Shown here piece by piece: positions 48,951 to 61,636 of a DNA stretch of 64,000 bases (the stretch's first letter is position 1; the number at the start of each line of letters is the position of its first letter). The stretch is from Apostichopus japonicus (taxonomy: Eukaryota; Echinodermata; Holothuroidea; Aspidochirotida; Stichopodidae), in assembly GCF_037975245.1 (NCBI RefSeq), contig NC_092580.1:2888501-2952500 (forward strand). Direction: 5' to 3'. The notes under the pieces were generated by a model that saw only the letters and a program-made list of their open reading frames with translations, searched no databases and was not told the origin of the DNA. The translations under genes were made by a program, and so were the position numbers.

Positions 48951-51900
48951 TATATCTCTTACAACACATTAAAATTTGGTAAGCTAAATCTAAAGTGAGA
49001 GAGAGAGAGCACAATAAGGATGGTTGAGAAGGTAAAATCCCTTTACAGAGAACAACAGTTCATCATCCATACAAATCCATCTCCTGAGGTCGGAGCTATT
49101 TCGATATGCTATTTTCTCCCAACCCATAGCCTCGGGACAGTGCGTGTTTGGTTTCGATTTAAGATCTAAGAGGTCTATCTACTTTAAAATCGAATATTCT
49201 ATTTTAATTGTAAATCTGCTCTCTGTGTTAAGAAAGCAATCAAGTGTTTGACATTAATTTAGGGATTCCTCAGAGATGAGTTAAGGCTCACAGAGTGTTT
49301 TCTATATTTGTTTTAGTGGTTTATTCTATTACCAGTCGAAGAGAGGTATGATGCTAGTCAGTCCCCACACAGTGTTGAAGAAATAAAAGAGTCCTTTATC
49401 CATCCTGTTTAGTGCTAATAAGTCAGGACGACAAAATATTAGCAATTAGCCGAGTAAAATTTAGTTGGAATGAGCCAGCCAATATCAGTAAGTTGTTACA
49501 GTATCATATTAGTTATTGGGTGTGTTAATAGAAGTGGCAATTTTATTTTCTCTCAGTTTATGGCGTGGATGCTTGTCCTTAAACCAGTGACACTAAAGAG
49601 TAAGAGGAATGATATGCAGAATATATCAATCAATCAGAATACACGGATATAACTTCCAGGTCTGACCGTTAATGACCGATATGAATAATGACGGCCATGC
49701 TTGTTTGAGATAGGTGGGATGGGGTGATATGTTGAAAGGATATTTTGGTGGCTGAGAGACGATTTTTCTGAATCTTTAGGGAAAACCACATCCTCTTAGC
49801 AATTTCTATGGTGAAGTTTTGAACTTTCCCAGTCTTTCCAGATATTTTGTAAATGCTTCTGGCAACAGCAGAATTGATGTAATCGGGGCAAATTAGCTGA
49901 AATTGTCTTTGCTTTTCTAAATCATCTATCCACTCCGGTCAAGAATGTTTCTATGAAAAAGAAATGTGTTGATAAAATTCAGTTCAGAGAACTTTCACAG
50001 CTATTAAAGCAAACATTCCAAATACATCAGGTTTGTATAGGATTAATCAATAAGCCGATTGTAAAGTGGACCTTTTGCAAAGCATTTGCCCAGGTGACAT
50101 CACAGACCCCCTAATGTGATCTACCTTCCTGGAGTAGTTGAATGTTTAGCCAATCAAATAGGTTACATTCAATGAACCATTATACCTCGAGTCAGGGCCA
50201 AGATATTGAGATGGGGTTTTCAACTAACAGTGTGGAATATTTTTCTCTTCAATATAAGTGTCGCATTGTCTATTACCAGAAAATTATCTTAAAAGATTAA
50301 TTAATAAAAAATATTTGTGTTTATGGAAAGAAAAGACAACTTTGCACCTGATGCTGATAAAGAAGTGCCATGTACACAAATCAAGCACACACGTACCGGT
50401 GTTTCAAGGGAAACCTAATATGTCCTTCCTCAATCCTCGATATAGGTTTTGAAGTGTTCACTATGATGTTATCATTGAAAATGAAGACAGCTTTTATAAA
50501 AAGCCACTTGATAATATTCCTCAGAAAGATGTTCTAAGTTGAAAATAGAATTTAATTCACCATAGATCGTTGTAAATATATAAGGGAACTTGACGAGTAA
50601 GAAGTCAACAAATATATCTCAGGGAATAACACATATCCCCTGTATTTATCATTTAAATGTGTTTTCTTCTAATGATTTGAGAAGTCGAGAAATGCTTCTA
50701 GCCTAATGACTTTTTTTTCTTTTTAGATTGTTTAAATAATATTAATTTATTATGACACCGTGGAAGTTTCCATTTGTACAACAGCTTATCAAAATTCATT
50801 TGATGTTTCTTGATAGAAATTTTATTTATTATGATAAATAATTTGATACGCAAGTACTAGGTTTTCTCTTTTCCGTAAAGATTTCAAGGTATGAAAGAGC
50901 ACATGATATGATCGTGCAACGATATTAGATATAGCGGAAAAAAATGTTCAATGTATAACCCATTTGTTCTGATATGGGTAGTCTCATCAGTATTAATATG
51001 AAATATTAAAAAAAGACAGAACTTAAGGAAATGTCGAAGAGTACGAATGTCTTCTCTCTCAGTTTGAGTCCATTCCAGTGGAATCTTTTCGATGGTGATG
51101 GCGCGTGTGTGACGCCTCGTTTTGGGAAATACGATACTCGCATAACGGTAATGTGGGTGAACTTCAGTATGTGGATGCACCATATGAACAGATTTGGAAG
51201 GTCAACAGAGGTCAAAGTCGGAAAAACCTGTAGCCTAAACATGAGAACTCGAGAACCAAAGCGTTAATTAAATCAATACGTATTATGTGGATCATGCACA
51301 GTATTAGGTACGAGAGACCTATTGTTTTCTAAAAAAAAGTTTGCCCGAAAAGTACACCGTTTTTTGAAGTTCATACTGGGTATGTAGATCACTCTGAGTG
51401 AGTGTAAAAAAAGATATTGAAATTGGTGGAGGTCGAAGGTCAATACCTGAAAACATTCTAAATATTAAGGTTCGTAAGTTAATATTAGTTATACGTGCAT
51501 ACATGGTATATGGATGCACCTTATTGAGTATTCTAACCTATTTGTTTTTCTGTGGAAGGTCGTTTTCGTTCCTCTTAAACCCTCTCAGTTTTGTCAAAGA
51601 ACTTTTAACTTTATGTTCGACGCCACGGCTTTTCCAGGAAGCATCTGAGCGGCTAAAGTAATTATAAATGAATGAGAGAAAATCTGTTTATCCTTTAGGT
51701 CTACTTTTCCCCGATTTGGACCAACGAAATGCTGCCGCTTTGTTGGGGCTGCATGATATAGTCCAATTAAATTGAATTCCTCTCAGAAATTTATCTCTGT
51801 ACTTAAAGATCGCTTCAAGAAGAAAAGCAACTATCTGTTAACGCTGCAGCCAAAGACCCCAGGGTCCGCACAAGTGCTTCTAATACATTTCAGAGAACTG

Positions 51901-52421
51901 TAATTCCTCTTTCTGATCTGTTATTGTGTGGTTTAAAGACGCTTACGAGAGAACAAGGAATACCTTAAAATTCTTCAGCTTCCCCAACTCTTGCCCCATG
52001 TTTTTTTTTGTGCTTTAACCTCGCTTAGAGAGGGCAATGTAAATATGTGAACTGCACAACAGCTTCCGCCCCCCCCCCCCCCTCCACCGGACCCCGAGAG
52101 ACACTCCATACAGTTTTAGAGTAAATCCTCTTCCTGTCATGTAGGTTTTTATCTAAAATGTTGCCGCTTTGGGGGACTTTTCCCCTCTCCTCTCAGCCAA
52201 TAACTGTGCAGTCACAACATCTCAGCACAGTTAGATTAGCCTACATATAATTTTGATACTTTCCTTTAAGTTTTCCATATACTCTTCCACTGTGAATTAC
52301 GATTTCTGGCATGATCGGCATCCCAACGCTTTCACTAAATGCTCGGAAAACTTGGAGAAAATAGAAAAAGGGAATCCCTTTTGGTTACGTAGTCGACAGT
52401 CTGGGATGAAATAGTCGACTT
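48951..52421. other. BDP1 3' region and downstream spacer, no gene seen
   Basis: Contains the presumed 3'UTR with AATAAA at 49382, the second dispersed repeat (next entry), and from 51000 to 51660 diverged tandem blocks like GGTCAACAGAGGTCAAAG and GGAGGTCGAAGGTCAA. A C-run lies at 52070-52082. Open frames here lack family motifs. Confidence 0.5.
49755..50285 (+). repeat. Dispersed ~550 bp repeat, copy 2
   Basis: Diverged partner of 28105-28690, in the same orientation; see that entry for shared blocks. Confidence 0.65.
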
Positions 52422-54419
52422 CTGACGCAGGAGCAAATATTTCCTTACTTAATTTTGCTAGGTTAGGTCCCCCCCCCCCCCCTTCTTTCCAATGACATAA
52501 CTCAGTCAACACCCATTTTGTCGAACTGAACTATAAGACGAATGATCTGATTTATAAAATCAAATATAGTGTGGTTGAACACATATGATCTTTTCGCCAA
52601 CCAAATCATATAAAAATTAAAAATCAAATATAGCCATACACGGAAAACTCGCCCTGCTATAGACTTTTACCCATACCTATACCTAAAATGGTCAATAACA
52701 AGAAAACACGGCCTGCAATAAGTGCGCACATAGGATTTAATTTCCGATGTTTTTTTTTCTTATTTTGTTTTTATCTTACTATGAAATCGGTAGACACTAC
52801 GTATACTAATTCTCTAGTAATAACGAAAAGTTTAACATATCCAAGTCAAAGTTAAAGTCACAACACTATTGACAGATTTGGTTACGGTGCTTGTTACTGG
52901 TTAAACGTATTCAATAACCTAGCTCGTGTGAGCGGCCTATAACAAAGAACCCACAAAATGGGTCGAACAGGATAGTTCATTTTGACAAAGCATTGGCCTT
53001 TAATCGTTCAGTCTCGCGCTTGATGTGAATAAAATAATGCAGTCATTCAACGTGAATAATTAATATAACAATGCATACTTTCAACACAAAACAGAATCCA
53101 AAGTCATTCGTACTTTCTAGCATTCAGCAATAATGAAGGTGTTACTCTATTCACAATATCAAAGTACCCACGAAAACTTATCAAACAGCTACAGGGTTGA
53201 ACAAGCAGCCACGGTCACGTCAGTGAATAGTGGCGTAGTATATAGATGGTAGCCTGTACGTTATACTGATGCTGAAGTAAAAAAGCAAGGAAACTATAAT
53301 TTATCTAAAATTAACTGTTTAGTTTTAACTACAGGTTTCTCCATCGAGAAACATAACAGAAAAAGAGCATGGCTCATTATGTTTGGTTAATTCACTTTAG
53401 CATCAGCGGAGCCGTGATTGTAGTTGAGAATCTTTGAAAACGCACCAAATTCGTACGTTTTGTTTAAATGCTTACTGTCTAGTTTTGTTCAAACTTAGGC
53501 TATGACCAGCAGGGAACTTCGGTTTATCTCAGTGATAAAATGTTCTGCTGTTTCTCGGAATGAACGCCCGACAGGATTGAATTATATTACTTTCTACCCA
53601 TTAATAACATGATTGGGCCACTGGTAACTATCACAATCATGGCAACAGCCCTCGCTAATGGTGGAAAGCACCTTTAGCTCGATGAAATGAAAGTTTATCA
53701 AGTTATTATATGGTCATTGTGCCTCTAAATTGCAATATACTTCAACTATTCTACGACAGATGTGAATTATAAATTCGTATGCGTTCAATCCAGGGACGTA
53801 GCTAAGACCTGATGCTTGGGGGAGGGGGGGGGGGGTGTAGTGGCTGAAAATCCAACTGGATGGGTTTGAAGCCAGAAAATTACGACTGCTGCCTTGTACC
53901 CCCCCCCCCTCCCATCCCTAAACCACCCCGCGCTACTCGTCATCGATACGGTCAGTGTCAGTCAGACACTGATCTTTGGCGACTGCACTTTTGTTCCGAT
54001 CTTTTCTCGATACATATGTACCGGGCCACTGGCACTCACTTCACAAACTTATTAGCCCCCCTCCACCCCGCCCCACCCCAAACCAAATATTTTTGTGAAA
54101 ATTCGGGCAATATGCTGATAACGTTTCGGGCACCTACTGAAAGAAATATAATTTGCAATGTGTTTTTCAATGGTTAAACTGATATTATTATTGCCATTAA
54201 TATTGGAACGACTTCCCCAATAATTCTAACCAATATTAAAGGGTAATAACACGGAAAATGATTGTTATTGGCATGCGATGAAATGCACATTAACATGTGG
54301 AACGCGCGCGAAAAAAAATGGTTATATGTTTATCGGGCAAGTCGTTAGGGGCCAGATCAAATTGAGCTCCTACGCCTATAGCGGTAGTTCTAAAAGGCAT
54401 TTTATTTTTAATATTCAAA
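52422..54419 (+). repeat. ~2 kb direct repeat, copy 1
   Basis: Collinear and nearly identical to 61637-64000, starting at CTGACGCAGGAGCAAATATT. It lacks about 365 bp present in copy 2 (62078-62444). It carries most of the hAT-like element that starts at 53791. No conserved coding frame is seen. Confidence 0.92.
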
Positions 54420-54711
54420 ATCATACACAGTTTTGTATGGTGCAGAATAAGAATTGCGAGATACAATTTCTCAAAGTGGCAAGGAAAACGTGGTAAATAT
54501 GACTGATTAAAGGGCAATTTGGCCGATATTTTTCAATTTTTAGTACATTCACAATCATAGGCACATATGAATAGGCCTAGATAAACTAGAATGAAACAGT
54601 CGGAAATTCCGACTGTTGCACTCCAATTTCCCAACTATCGTCAGTTTTGCCAAGTTTGAGGTGTAAGACACCCATACAGCCTCCCCCCCCCCCTCTCTAG
54701 AGACGTCCCTG
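53791..54711. mobile_element. hAT-like element with 8 bp target duplication inside the duplicated block
   Basis: Starts CAGGGACGTAGCTAAG and ends GACGTCCCTG; flanked by GTTCAATC at 53783-53790 and 54712-54719. An internal part (to 54380) matches the CATAGGCGTAGGAG MITE family. The left flank and left end are also present in copy 2 (63364), so insertion came before the duplication. Confidence 0.82.
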
Positions 54712-54719
54712 GTTCAATC

Positions 54720-55944
54720 TCCCATTCATGTACTTTTCGCTGCCCAATTTGATTTGTTAGGGGTTTTAAAAGTAACAAAGTCCAATATTTCAGGTAACTG
54801 AACTTACAATGAGTTAAAATTCAATTTCTCATGTGCAACAGCTTTACTATAATCTTTACTAAGGTAGAGTTCAAGAATGTTCAGTTGAACCCCCATGCTG
54901 ATTTAAATAATCCTTCAATAATGTGAGTTCTTTCACAGTGTTATCATATAAACCAGTTTGATAAAAAAACACTATTGCAACAAAGTTGCAATAATTGCAA
55001 ACTGCATACTTTTATTTTTTATAACATAATACACAACATGTGTTCGAATTAATCAAATAAAAGCGCATGACAATAAAAATGAATGTTTTATGACTTTTTA
55101 AATATTTATCTACATTTGTAAATTCAACTTTTCATCACACAAGTTTTGAAAACATGCACTACCATATAATGATGTTGCTTTTATCAGTTACAGCACAAAA
55201 AAAGTAAAACTCATTATTAGACTTTGGTTAGCTTATTTGTAAATTTGTATTTAAGTGTTTGTCTAACTTGGTAGCATCACATAAAATGATCAATGATATT
55301 CTAAATAATGTAGGCATTTCTGTAAAAGCATGTTTGCCACTTCCGCCATCTTTTATGAAAAATGTATAATATTAAATTATCTACATATGTAGTGTATTAA
55401 AAGCAGTACCAGCGTATACATTTCTAATTGTTTTAGGCATTACCTCTTTCAAGTAATTAATCAGTTTAGTCAAATGAACTTCGTAACCAACTAATTCAAA
55501 TATCTTAAAACATGTTAAGAAAATGCAATGTCTACAAATCAAACAAATAATTAATGCAAATGTTGAAACATTTAACCAAATATAAAATATATAATCCTAT
55601 ATATATATATATATACACACACATATATATATATATATAAGAATAATAATAAAAATAATAATGATAATGATAATAAATCTACTTATAGACAAATTTAGAC
55701 TAATGGTGAAAATAGTTACTTCTTGCAGAAAGCAAATGTACTTGAATTAATACGTTTCTTGAATTTAGCTAGTCTGTCAAGTGGTAGACTCAGAAGGAAA
55801 AAGTAGTGGGAGTTGACTCGGATCTCTCCATTCATCCATAAATGCACCAATTCACCAATCCAAACATACATATAGCTATATACATATACAAACACACATA
55901 CATAGTTTGACATTTTCAATTTACAAAAAGAAGAACATTCTTGC
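54720..55944. other. AT-rich spacer 3' of the fucosyltransferase
   Basis: No gene seen. A (TA)n run with ACAC lies at 55598-55640, followed by an ATAATAATA stretch. The region probably includes the fucosyltransferase 3'UTR. Confidence 0.5.
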
Positions 55945-57126
55945 TTATTTCATTCCCGTTAAAGCATCTACTTCTCCCTGACAATTGCGACATCCACCAT
56001 AATACAGTTCTCCCGTTTCATTGAAATGAAACTTTTCGCCGTGTTTTGCTCTTCCCTCGCGCTCTGACAATCTACATATAGAATGGCATTTGTATATTCT
56101 GTCTTGTCCTTTAATTTGTTTCATCGTGTAGCCTAGTCGTCTCCAAGAATGATATCTGTTGTATTTTTCTTCATTGCTACCAATTTCCTGAATTGTCTTT
56201 GAAAGCGATTCCAATGACGAGAAGTCTTGAATGAAAATGAACGAATTCGGTGGAGCAACTTTTTCGTATTCTTCTCGAGTTGCGCCGTACACAACCGGTA
56301 CTTGGTTGTATATTGTTAATGCGTCCCAAAACTTTTCTGTTATATATTGCGAGCAGCAACTATTTTCTAAGGCCAGAACAAATTTATATTCGGAAGATGT
56401 TTGCAAATATTCATCTCCACGAAGTTCAAAATCACCACAAGCCCCAAACATAGAGATATCCAAATACTTTTTCAAGGAAAGAACAAACTCAAGTCTTTTA
56501 TATTGTCTGGAACTAAGAGAGCAATGTGAACTCGTCCACATTATTAATTTAGTCTTAATACTGAACCAATTCACATCTTCTTCCTTCGGCGAATCAAATT
56601 TTTGGAACCACCCATACGGAGTTGGGATGTCTGATTCAGTGTGATAGATAAACGATAAATTAAACGTCACCCCTCGTATGTCTTCGGGTGGTCGTAGAGA
56701 CACACATGTCAGCGGGGACTCATTAGTATGTAGCACCCACAACTGAGACATGTTCCGTTTGTTATGGAAATCTTTCCACTGAGTTCTTGTAATGAAGTTA
56801 GTAGCCCCAGTAGAAAACACAACTATATCGGCTTCTGCCACTTCAGCAATAACATTATTAACGTAAAACAGCGTTCCTTCGCAATGGCACCTTAGAGGAT
56901 AGTCGATTATAGGTTGATGACGTCCACGTCCAACAATTACGACATGCACACTAGAGTAGTTTTTTCTTGCCCTGAAAAGAGTATGTAAAGTTTTGTTGAC
57001 AGTCTTTGCTGGCTTGTAGTTGTTACCAACTTTTCCCCGCAAGTGCGATGTTACGTATGTTTTCAGAATCCAAACGAAAAGAATTGCCAAACCAGCAGAT
57101 TTGCTGAGCCATTTTTTCAAGCGCAT
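55945..57126 (-). CDS. Alpha-(1,3)-fucosyltransferase (GT10), intronless
   Basis: Transfers fucose from GDP-fucose to N-acetylglucosamine-containing glycans in the Golgi lumen. A single 393-residue open frame starts with a basic tail and a type II signal anchor (about residues 10-24). The catalytic half carries the family hallmarks: YHTESDIPTPYGWF near 161-174, the donor-binding YKFVLALENS at 247-256, QYITEKFWDAL at 260-270 (most relatives have D before YITEK), PVVYG at 277-281 and PPNSFIFIQDF at 292-302. Sequons at 44, 56, 125, 156 and 369 fit a glycosylated lumenal enzyme. Length is typical of FUT proteins. Lack of introns is common in this family; frame and motifs are intact, so it is not a dead retrocopy. 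Linkage subtype cannot be assigned from sequence alone. It lies between two direct copies of a ~2 kb repeat and points toward BDP1. A distant poly(A) motif (AATAAA on minus) is at 55011-55016. Confidence 0.94.
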   Translation of the reverse strand: MRLKKWLSKSAGLAILFVWILKTYVTSHLRGKVGNNYKPAKTVNKTLHTLFRARKNYSSVHVVIVGRGRHQPIIDYPLRCHCEGTLFYVNNVIAEVAEADIVVFSTGATNFITRTQWKDFHNKRNMSQLWVLHTNESPLTCVSLRPPEDIRGVTFNLSFIYHTESDIPTPYGWFQKFDSPKEEDVNWFSIKTKLIMWTSSHCSLSSRQYKRLEFVLSLKKYLDISMFGACGDFELRGDEYLQTSSEYKFVLALENSCCSQYITEKFWDALTIYNQVPVVYGATREEYEKVAPPNSFIFIQDFSSLESLSKTIQEIGSNEEKYNRYHSWRRLGYTMKQIKGQDRIYKCHSICRLSEREGRAKHGEKFHFNETGELYYGGCRNCQGEVDALTGMK

Positions 57127-57604
57127 TGTGAGTCCGCAAGTAATTATAAGAGTTTAAGAGGTGATATTACAAATTCGAATAACACACAGAAACGAAATAT
57201 TTCTCTACTCGTAAGATATTACAACTGGAACGATCATGAGTGTTGTCGTATTTGCACAGCTACATTACATGGTTTGGCTTTCTCTATAATGTACGGAATC
57301 CCAGAAAATCGACCGATAGATGATGGCGCTCGTTACATTTTATTATTTTTGTTTTCATTTTAGGCGTTCAAAGGACAAATGGGGCCAGTGCGTGTGTTAA
57401 TGGTGTCGTATCATTGACTTACACACTACAGTCGTAACTTTCAAGGCCTACCAAAGCATAGATAGAAGTTTTCAACTGGAATGGTGTGAGGCCAGGAGGA
57501 GCGTCACGTAAACGCCTCCGTACATAGGTGGCATCACTGCTGGAGTAATTGTCCTGTTTGTGTGTATTGTTTTATTGTTCCCTGGGGGTCTGCGGCGTTC
57601 TAAT

Positions 57605-57850
57605 CTAATATTATTATTATTATTATTACGCCGTTATTTATATAGCGCATAATCCACAAGCTCTATGCGCTTTACAATTAACCCTGGTCATTGGTAACTT
57701 GTCACACATACACACCAAAGTGTGCACAATTCAAACAATCTCTCCTGGGGCACAACAGTGCACCACAGCCACGTGTCCCCTGGGGGACTTCCCATAAGGT
57801 GCAGCCACAAACCGGCGCACGCAACTACAAGTCACCTCGCAAGTCCCCAT
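57605..57850 (-). mobile_element. SINE-like 3' part
   Basis: On the minus strand it ends TGTAAAGCGCATAGAGCTTG, ATGCGCTATATAAATAACGG and an (AAT)n tail at 57609-57628, the same tail as the SINE at 38.5 kb. The body also resembles that SINE (ACCCTGGTCATTGGTAAC on plus). No tRNA-like head was found. Confidence 0.65.
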
Positions 57851-58277
57851 TGATACCTTTTATATATGAAGTGAATTGTTGTAGTTTCACATGCTATTTT
57901 ATACCTTTTGTTTCCGTCTCCCTTTCAGCTATTCAGCTCTCGTGACAATAGTCTGGTTCCTTCGGTAGCTATGTGGATTGTCCCCGATGTTGTGAAACAA
58001 CTGGACAGTAAGATAGATGTTATTTATGTCAAAAGGCGGCCGTTGAAAGAGGGTCAGCGTTACCGCGACCCCTAAATTCTTTTAAGAATTTACGTTTCCA
58101 CTTGTACGAGGGTAGAATGAATTACAATAAAGAACAGTTATATGGTGGTGACGGACATCTCAAGCTAAATCTTCCATATTTTCATAATTCTGTTGCGAAG
58201 TTATTATGGAAAATAAAACTGCCTATAACCTAAGACATCGAATTGAAAGGAGCACGCATAGTAGAAGGAAGCTTATA

Positions 58278-59160
58278 CCACTACATTTCATTTCATTTCA
58301 TTTATTTATTTTTGTTCTATGACAACATAAGTATGACATATGACATAGAAGGAGATAAGAAACAAAACTTGTGAAAGGAAGTGTACTAAAAAAACCTGTA
58401 GGGCTTGTCGGGTAGTGACACTCCCTGAAAAAATACAGAACTTTATAAATAGAAAAGAGAAACAAAAAAACGAAACAAACAGAACCACCCTTCCTCTCCC
58501 TTCCCTCACCCCCTTCCCTCACCCCCCAGTTTCATTTCACAGTTCTAGTACATGTTGATGAAGTACTTTTGTAAGTTTTTTCTAAAAGCAACTAAAGAAG
58601 GCATCGCCTTTAAAGTGAAAGGTATAGGGGATTCCAGAAGTGCGATGGCCCGATGATGTAACCTTTTTTTTAAAGAAATTGTTTTGACATTGTCTTGGGT
58701 GCAGGTAATCAGCTTGCCAGGTATTTTGAGCGTAAATGCTTGAGTTTTGTGTAAAGAAGGCATTCAGAGTATCTGGTAGCATTTCATGTAATGAACGATA
58801 AACAGAACTGAGGACATTGAGAGTAAACAGATCAGTAAGCTTCAGTAAATTCAAAAACTTAAATAACACGTTTGTGTGATCCCTTCTGTGAGAGAGAATA
58901 ATATGTCTGATCGCTCTTTTCTGTAAAATAGTTAGCTTGTTTAACAAATGATTGATCTGTGCCAGACCAAATGATACAACAATAAGTCAAATATGGTAGT
59001 ACTATAATGTTTGATAAAGAGAGACCTTAAAACGTTTCTAGGAAGGGTGTGTTTAAGTTTTGACAAGATGCCTACGCCTTTTGCAACAAGAGAGGAAATA
59101 TGGCTACGCAACAGAACATACTTGGAGAGCGTATATACAACATACATTGTAGGCAAGTCA
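58278..59160 (-). mobile_element. 5'-truncated LINE, CR1/L2-like
   Basis: Minus-strand frames 59156-58941 and 58947-58582 encode the C-terminal part of a reverse transcriptase: VAKGVGILSKLKHTLPRNVL, then LQKRAIRHI and FKFLNLLKLTDLF. A frameshift or stop separates them. The 3' end is a run of TGAAA-type repeats (TTCATTTCATTT on plus at about 58286). No 5' part is present. Confidence 0.8.
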
Positions 59161-61405
59161 GCTGGGAGTGTTACAATCTGTTCCTACACAATAAGCAGCA
59201 ATGGAGGTCGAAATTAAATCTGAGGGCTGTAGCTGTTGATATGGCTGAAAATGTGGAATTTATGGAGCATGAAGTAGAGACTGTTAAGGAAGCCATTAAA
59301 ATTAAGTGAAAAAGGATGATTTGGAGACCTGCGGTGAAACGTTATTGGGATGGAGAAGGTAACCCATAGTAACATGAAAGATTTGGAACAAAGATCCCGA
59401 AGAAACAATCGTATTTTTCTTAAGGTCTCCCGGAAGGCAGTGAAGGCATTTCTTCAAAATGACATTTTGAACACTCTCATGGGATTAGAAGGTGATGTTA
59501 CACTTGAAAGAGCTCATTGGTCCCGCAGCGGACCCCCACGCTAAAATAACCGGACACCGCGTCCTATCCTTTGCCGCTTTGGTTTATTTGCTGACAGGTA
59601 CAACATTCTAAAGATTGCTCCTTCGACGTTGTAAGGGAAGGTTTTTAAAGGTAAGAGAATTTTCATTAGTTATGACGTGAGTGTGTCTGTCCGAGATAGT
59701 CGAAATGAACTCCGTAAACAGCTCCCCGAAGTAACAGGACAGAGCAGTGTGAAGTATACATATACATCCCCTTCTCTTTCCCTGTGAACCTCATTATAGA
59801 AAAAGAAGATAAAACTCGACAAAAATTTGAATGGTAAATCGACTGGATTGTTCGTTATTATGATTGATACGTATGTTTTGTCTTGGTTCCAGTCAGGACG
59901 GTTTATAATTTGCGGTACTAATTTAGAATCAGTACCATCCGACAGGCTAAAAGATCGCGCTCTTTTTGATGGGGTGAGCGTTGTTAAATGGGGCTTGGAT
60001 ATTTTGGGGGACTAAAAGAGTTTGGAGGGGTTTTAATGAAAATAGTACATTAGCTTCAGCGCCAATGTCCCTTCATTTAACATCCCCACACCTTCATACG
60101 TTCTTATTATCTTAATTCCAGCGAGATAATGTCACCCTTGATAGTTATTTCTGTTAATCCATATCCTGCTTACTATCTCTCTCCCACATTCATGTAAACA
60201 CTCCCTATCTCCACCTCCCGTTCTTCTATCTCCTAACACTATTCCCTACTTCCTACCCCTAATTCCTAACCCCTAACCCTACTTCCTAACTCTACTTCCT
60301 AACTCTACTTCCTAACCCCTAACCCTATCCCCTACTTCCTAACCCTACTTCCTAACCCCTAACCCTAGTCCCTACTTCCTAACCCTACTTCCTAACCCCT
60401 AACCCTATCCATACTTCCTAACCCTACTTCCTAACCCCTAACCCTATTCCCTACTTCCAAACCCTACTTCCTAACCCCACCCCTACCCCAATCCCAGCCC
60501 CTCCCCTGACCCTCTTCCCACCTTCCTATCCCTCTTCACGTACATATATGGATTAAACTATACCCCTTTAATTCATTCAAGCGAATCATTCACGCGACGC
60601 ACCTATTCACTGTCTGTTATTCTATTGAACGGAGCACACACGTTCAACCGGATTATACAGTTGTTATTCTGCCGATTCGAAGTAAGCTTTCACATTCATA
60701 TGGTACGGATTCTAAAGTCAGGCCTAATTTGCTACCGGCACACATAATTCAAGTGGCGTCGCTATTCTTATGAACAACAAACTCAAGTTTAAAGTATGCA
60801 AGGATTGTATCACCCGAAAGGAAATTAAACAGCTCTAGATCTAGTATTAGGTTATCTTACATTGTTGTTTATGGTCCAAGCATAGATATCCCTTCATTTT
60901 TAGATAATGTTAAGCGTATTATTGACGATTCTATGAGTGTGCATGTCATTGTTGTTGGTGATTGGAATGTAGTGTTGAATCCTGGCTTGGATACCCTAAA
61001 TTACCTCTACGTCAACAATCATGGAGCAAGACAGGTTTTAAAGCATTTGTTGAATGAATTTAACTTATTTGATTTTTGGCGGGTCCTACATCCAACAGAT
61101 ATCAAGGTGTCAAAAAACACCTCAAAAACAAAGTCGTTAAAACTTCTTTTCTAAATTATTTTGGACATTTGAATATAGCTTTGTCATCCAAAATGTCGCA
61201 CGGATATTTGTCAGACCACCCTATGATTAATACAATTTTTAAACTGAGCTTTGTAGCAACTGATAGGGGATACTGGAAATTTAATAATTCTTTTTTGAGA
61301 GATAATTCGTATAGGAGGATGATAAAGCAGGTTTCAGAAGATACCATATATAGAATACCATATAAGACATGTTTGATTATTGCCAGAACTACACAAGAAA
61401 AGTGA
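59100..61405 (+). mobile_element. Decayed L1/Tx1-like LINE (ORF1 and endonuclease remnants)
   Basis: At 59370-59543 the frame LEQRSRRNN...LERAHWSRSGPPR resembles the L1-type ORF1 domain. At 60900-61405 shifted frames encode an endonuclease remnant: VVGDWNVVLNPGLDTLNY, FDFWRVLHP, GYLSDHPMI, GYWKFNNSFL. Stops and frameshifts interrupt both. No reverse transcriptase domain follows before 61636. Confidence 0.75.
60230..60490. repeat. Telomere-like interstitial repeat
   Basis: Mixtures of CCTAACCCCTAACCCTA and CTACTTCCTAACC recur, with a ~40 bp higher-order unit seen three to four times. CCCTAA is the C-strand of the common animal telomere repeat, but the array is degenerate and lies inside the decayed LINE region. 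Confidence 0.75.
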
Positions 61406-61636
61406 TTGATGCAATAATGTCCCCTTTTGGGGGCTCATGTATTACAGTACCATACACTTGTCCAAGCAAATCTTATTCGATTCTTCATAAAACCAGGCAT
61501 TTAACTTAAATCGTTTGATGTTGTTTCACTTAAGCAGAGTAACGGAACAGTAAATAGTTTTATGGTGGTAACAACAATCACCGAATTGAATTGTAAGTGC
61601 AATGTCGATGGAAATTGTCAATGTCTTTAGAGTTAG

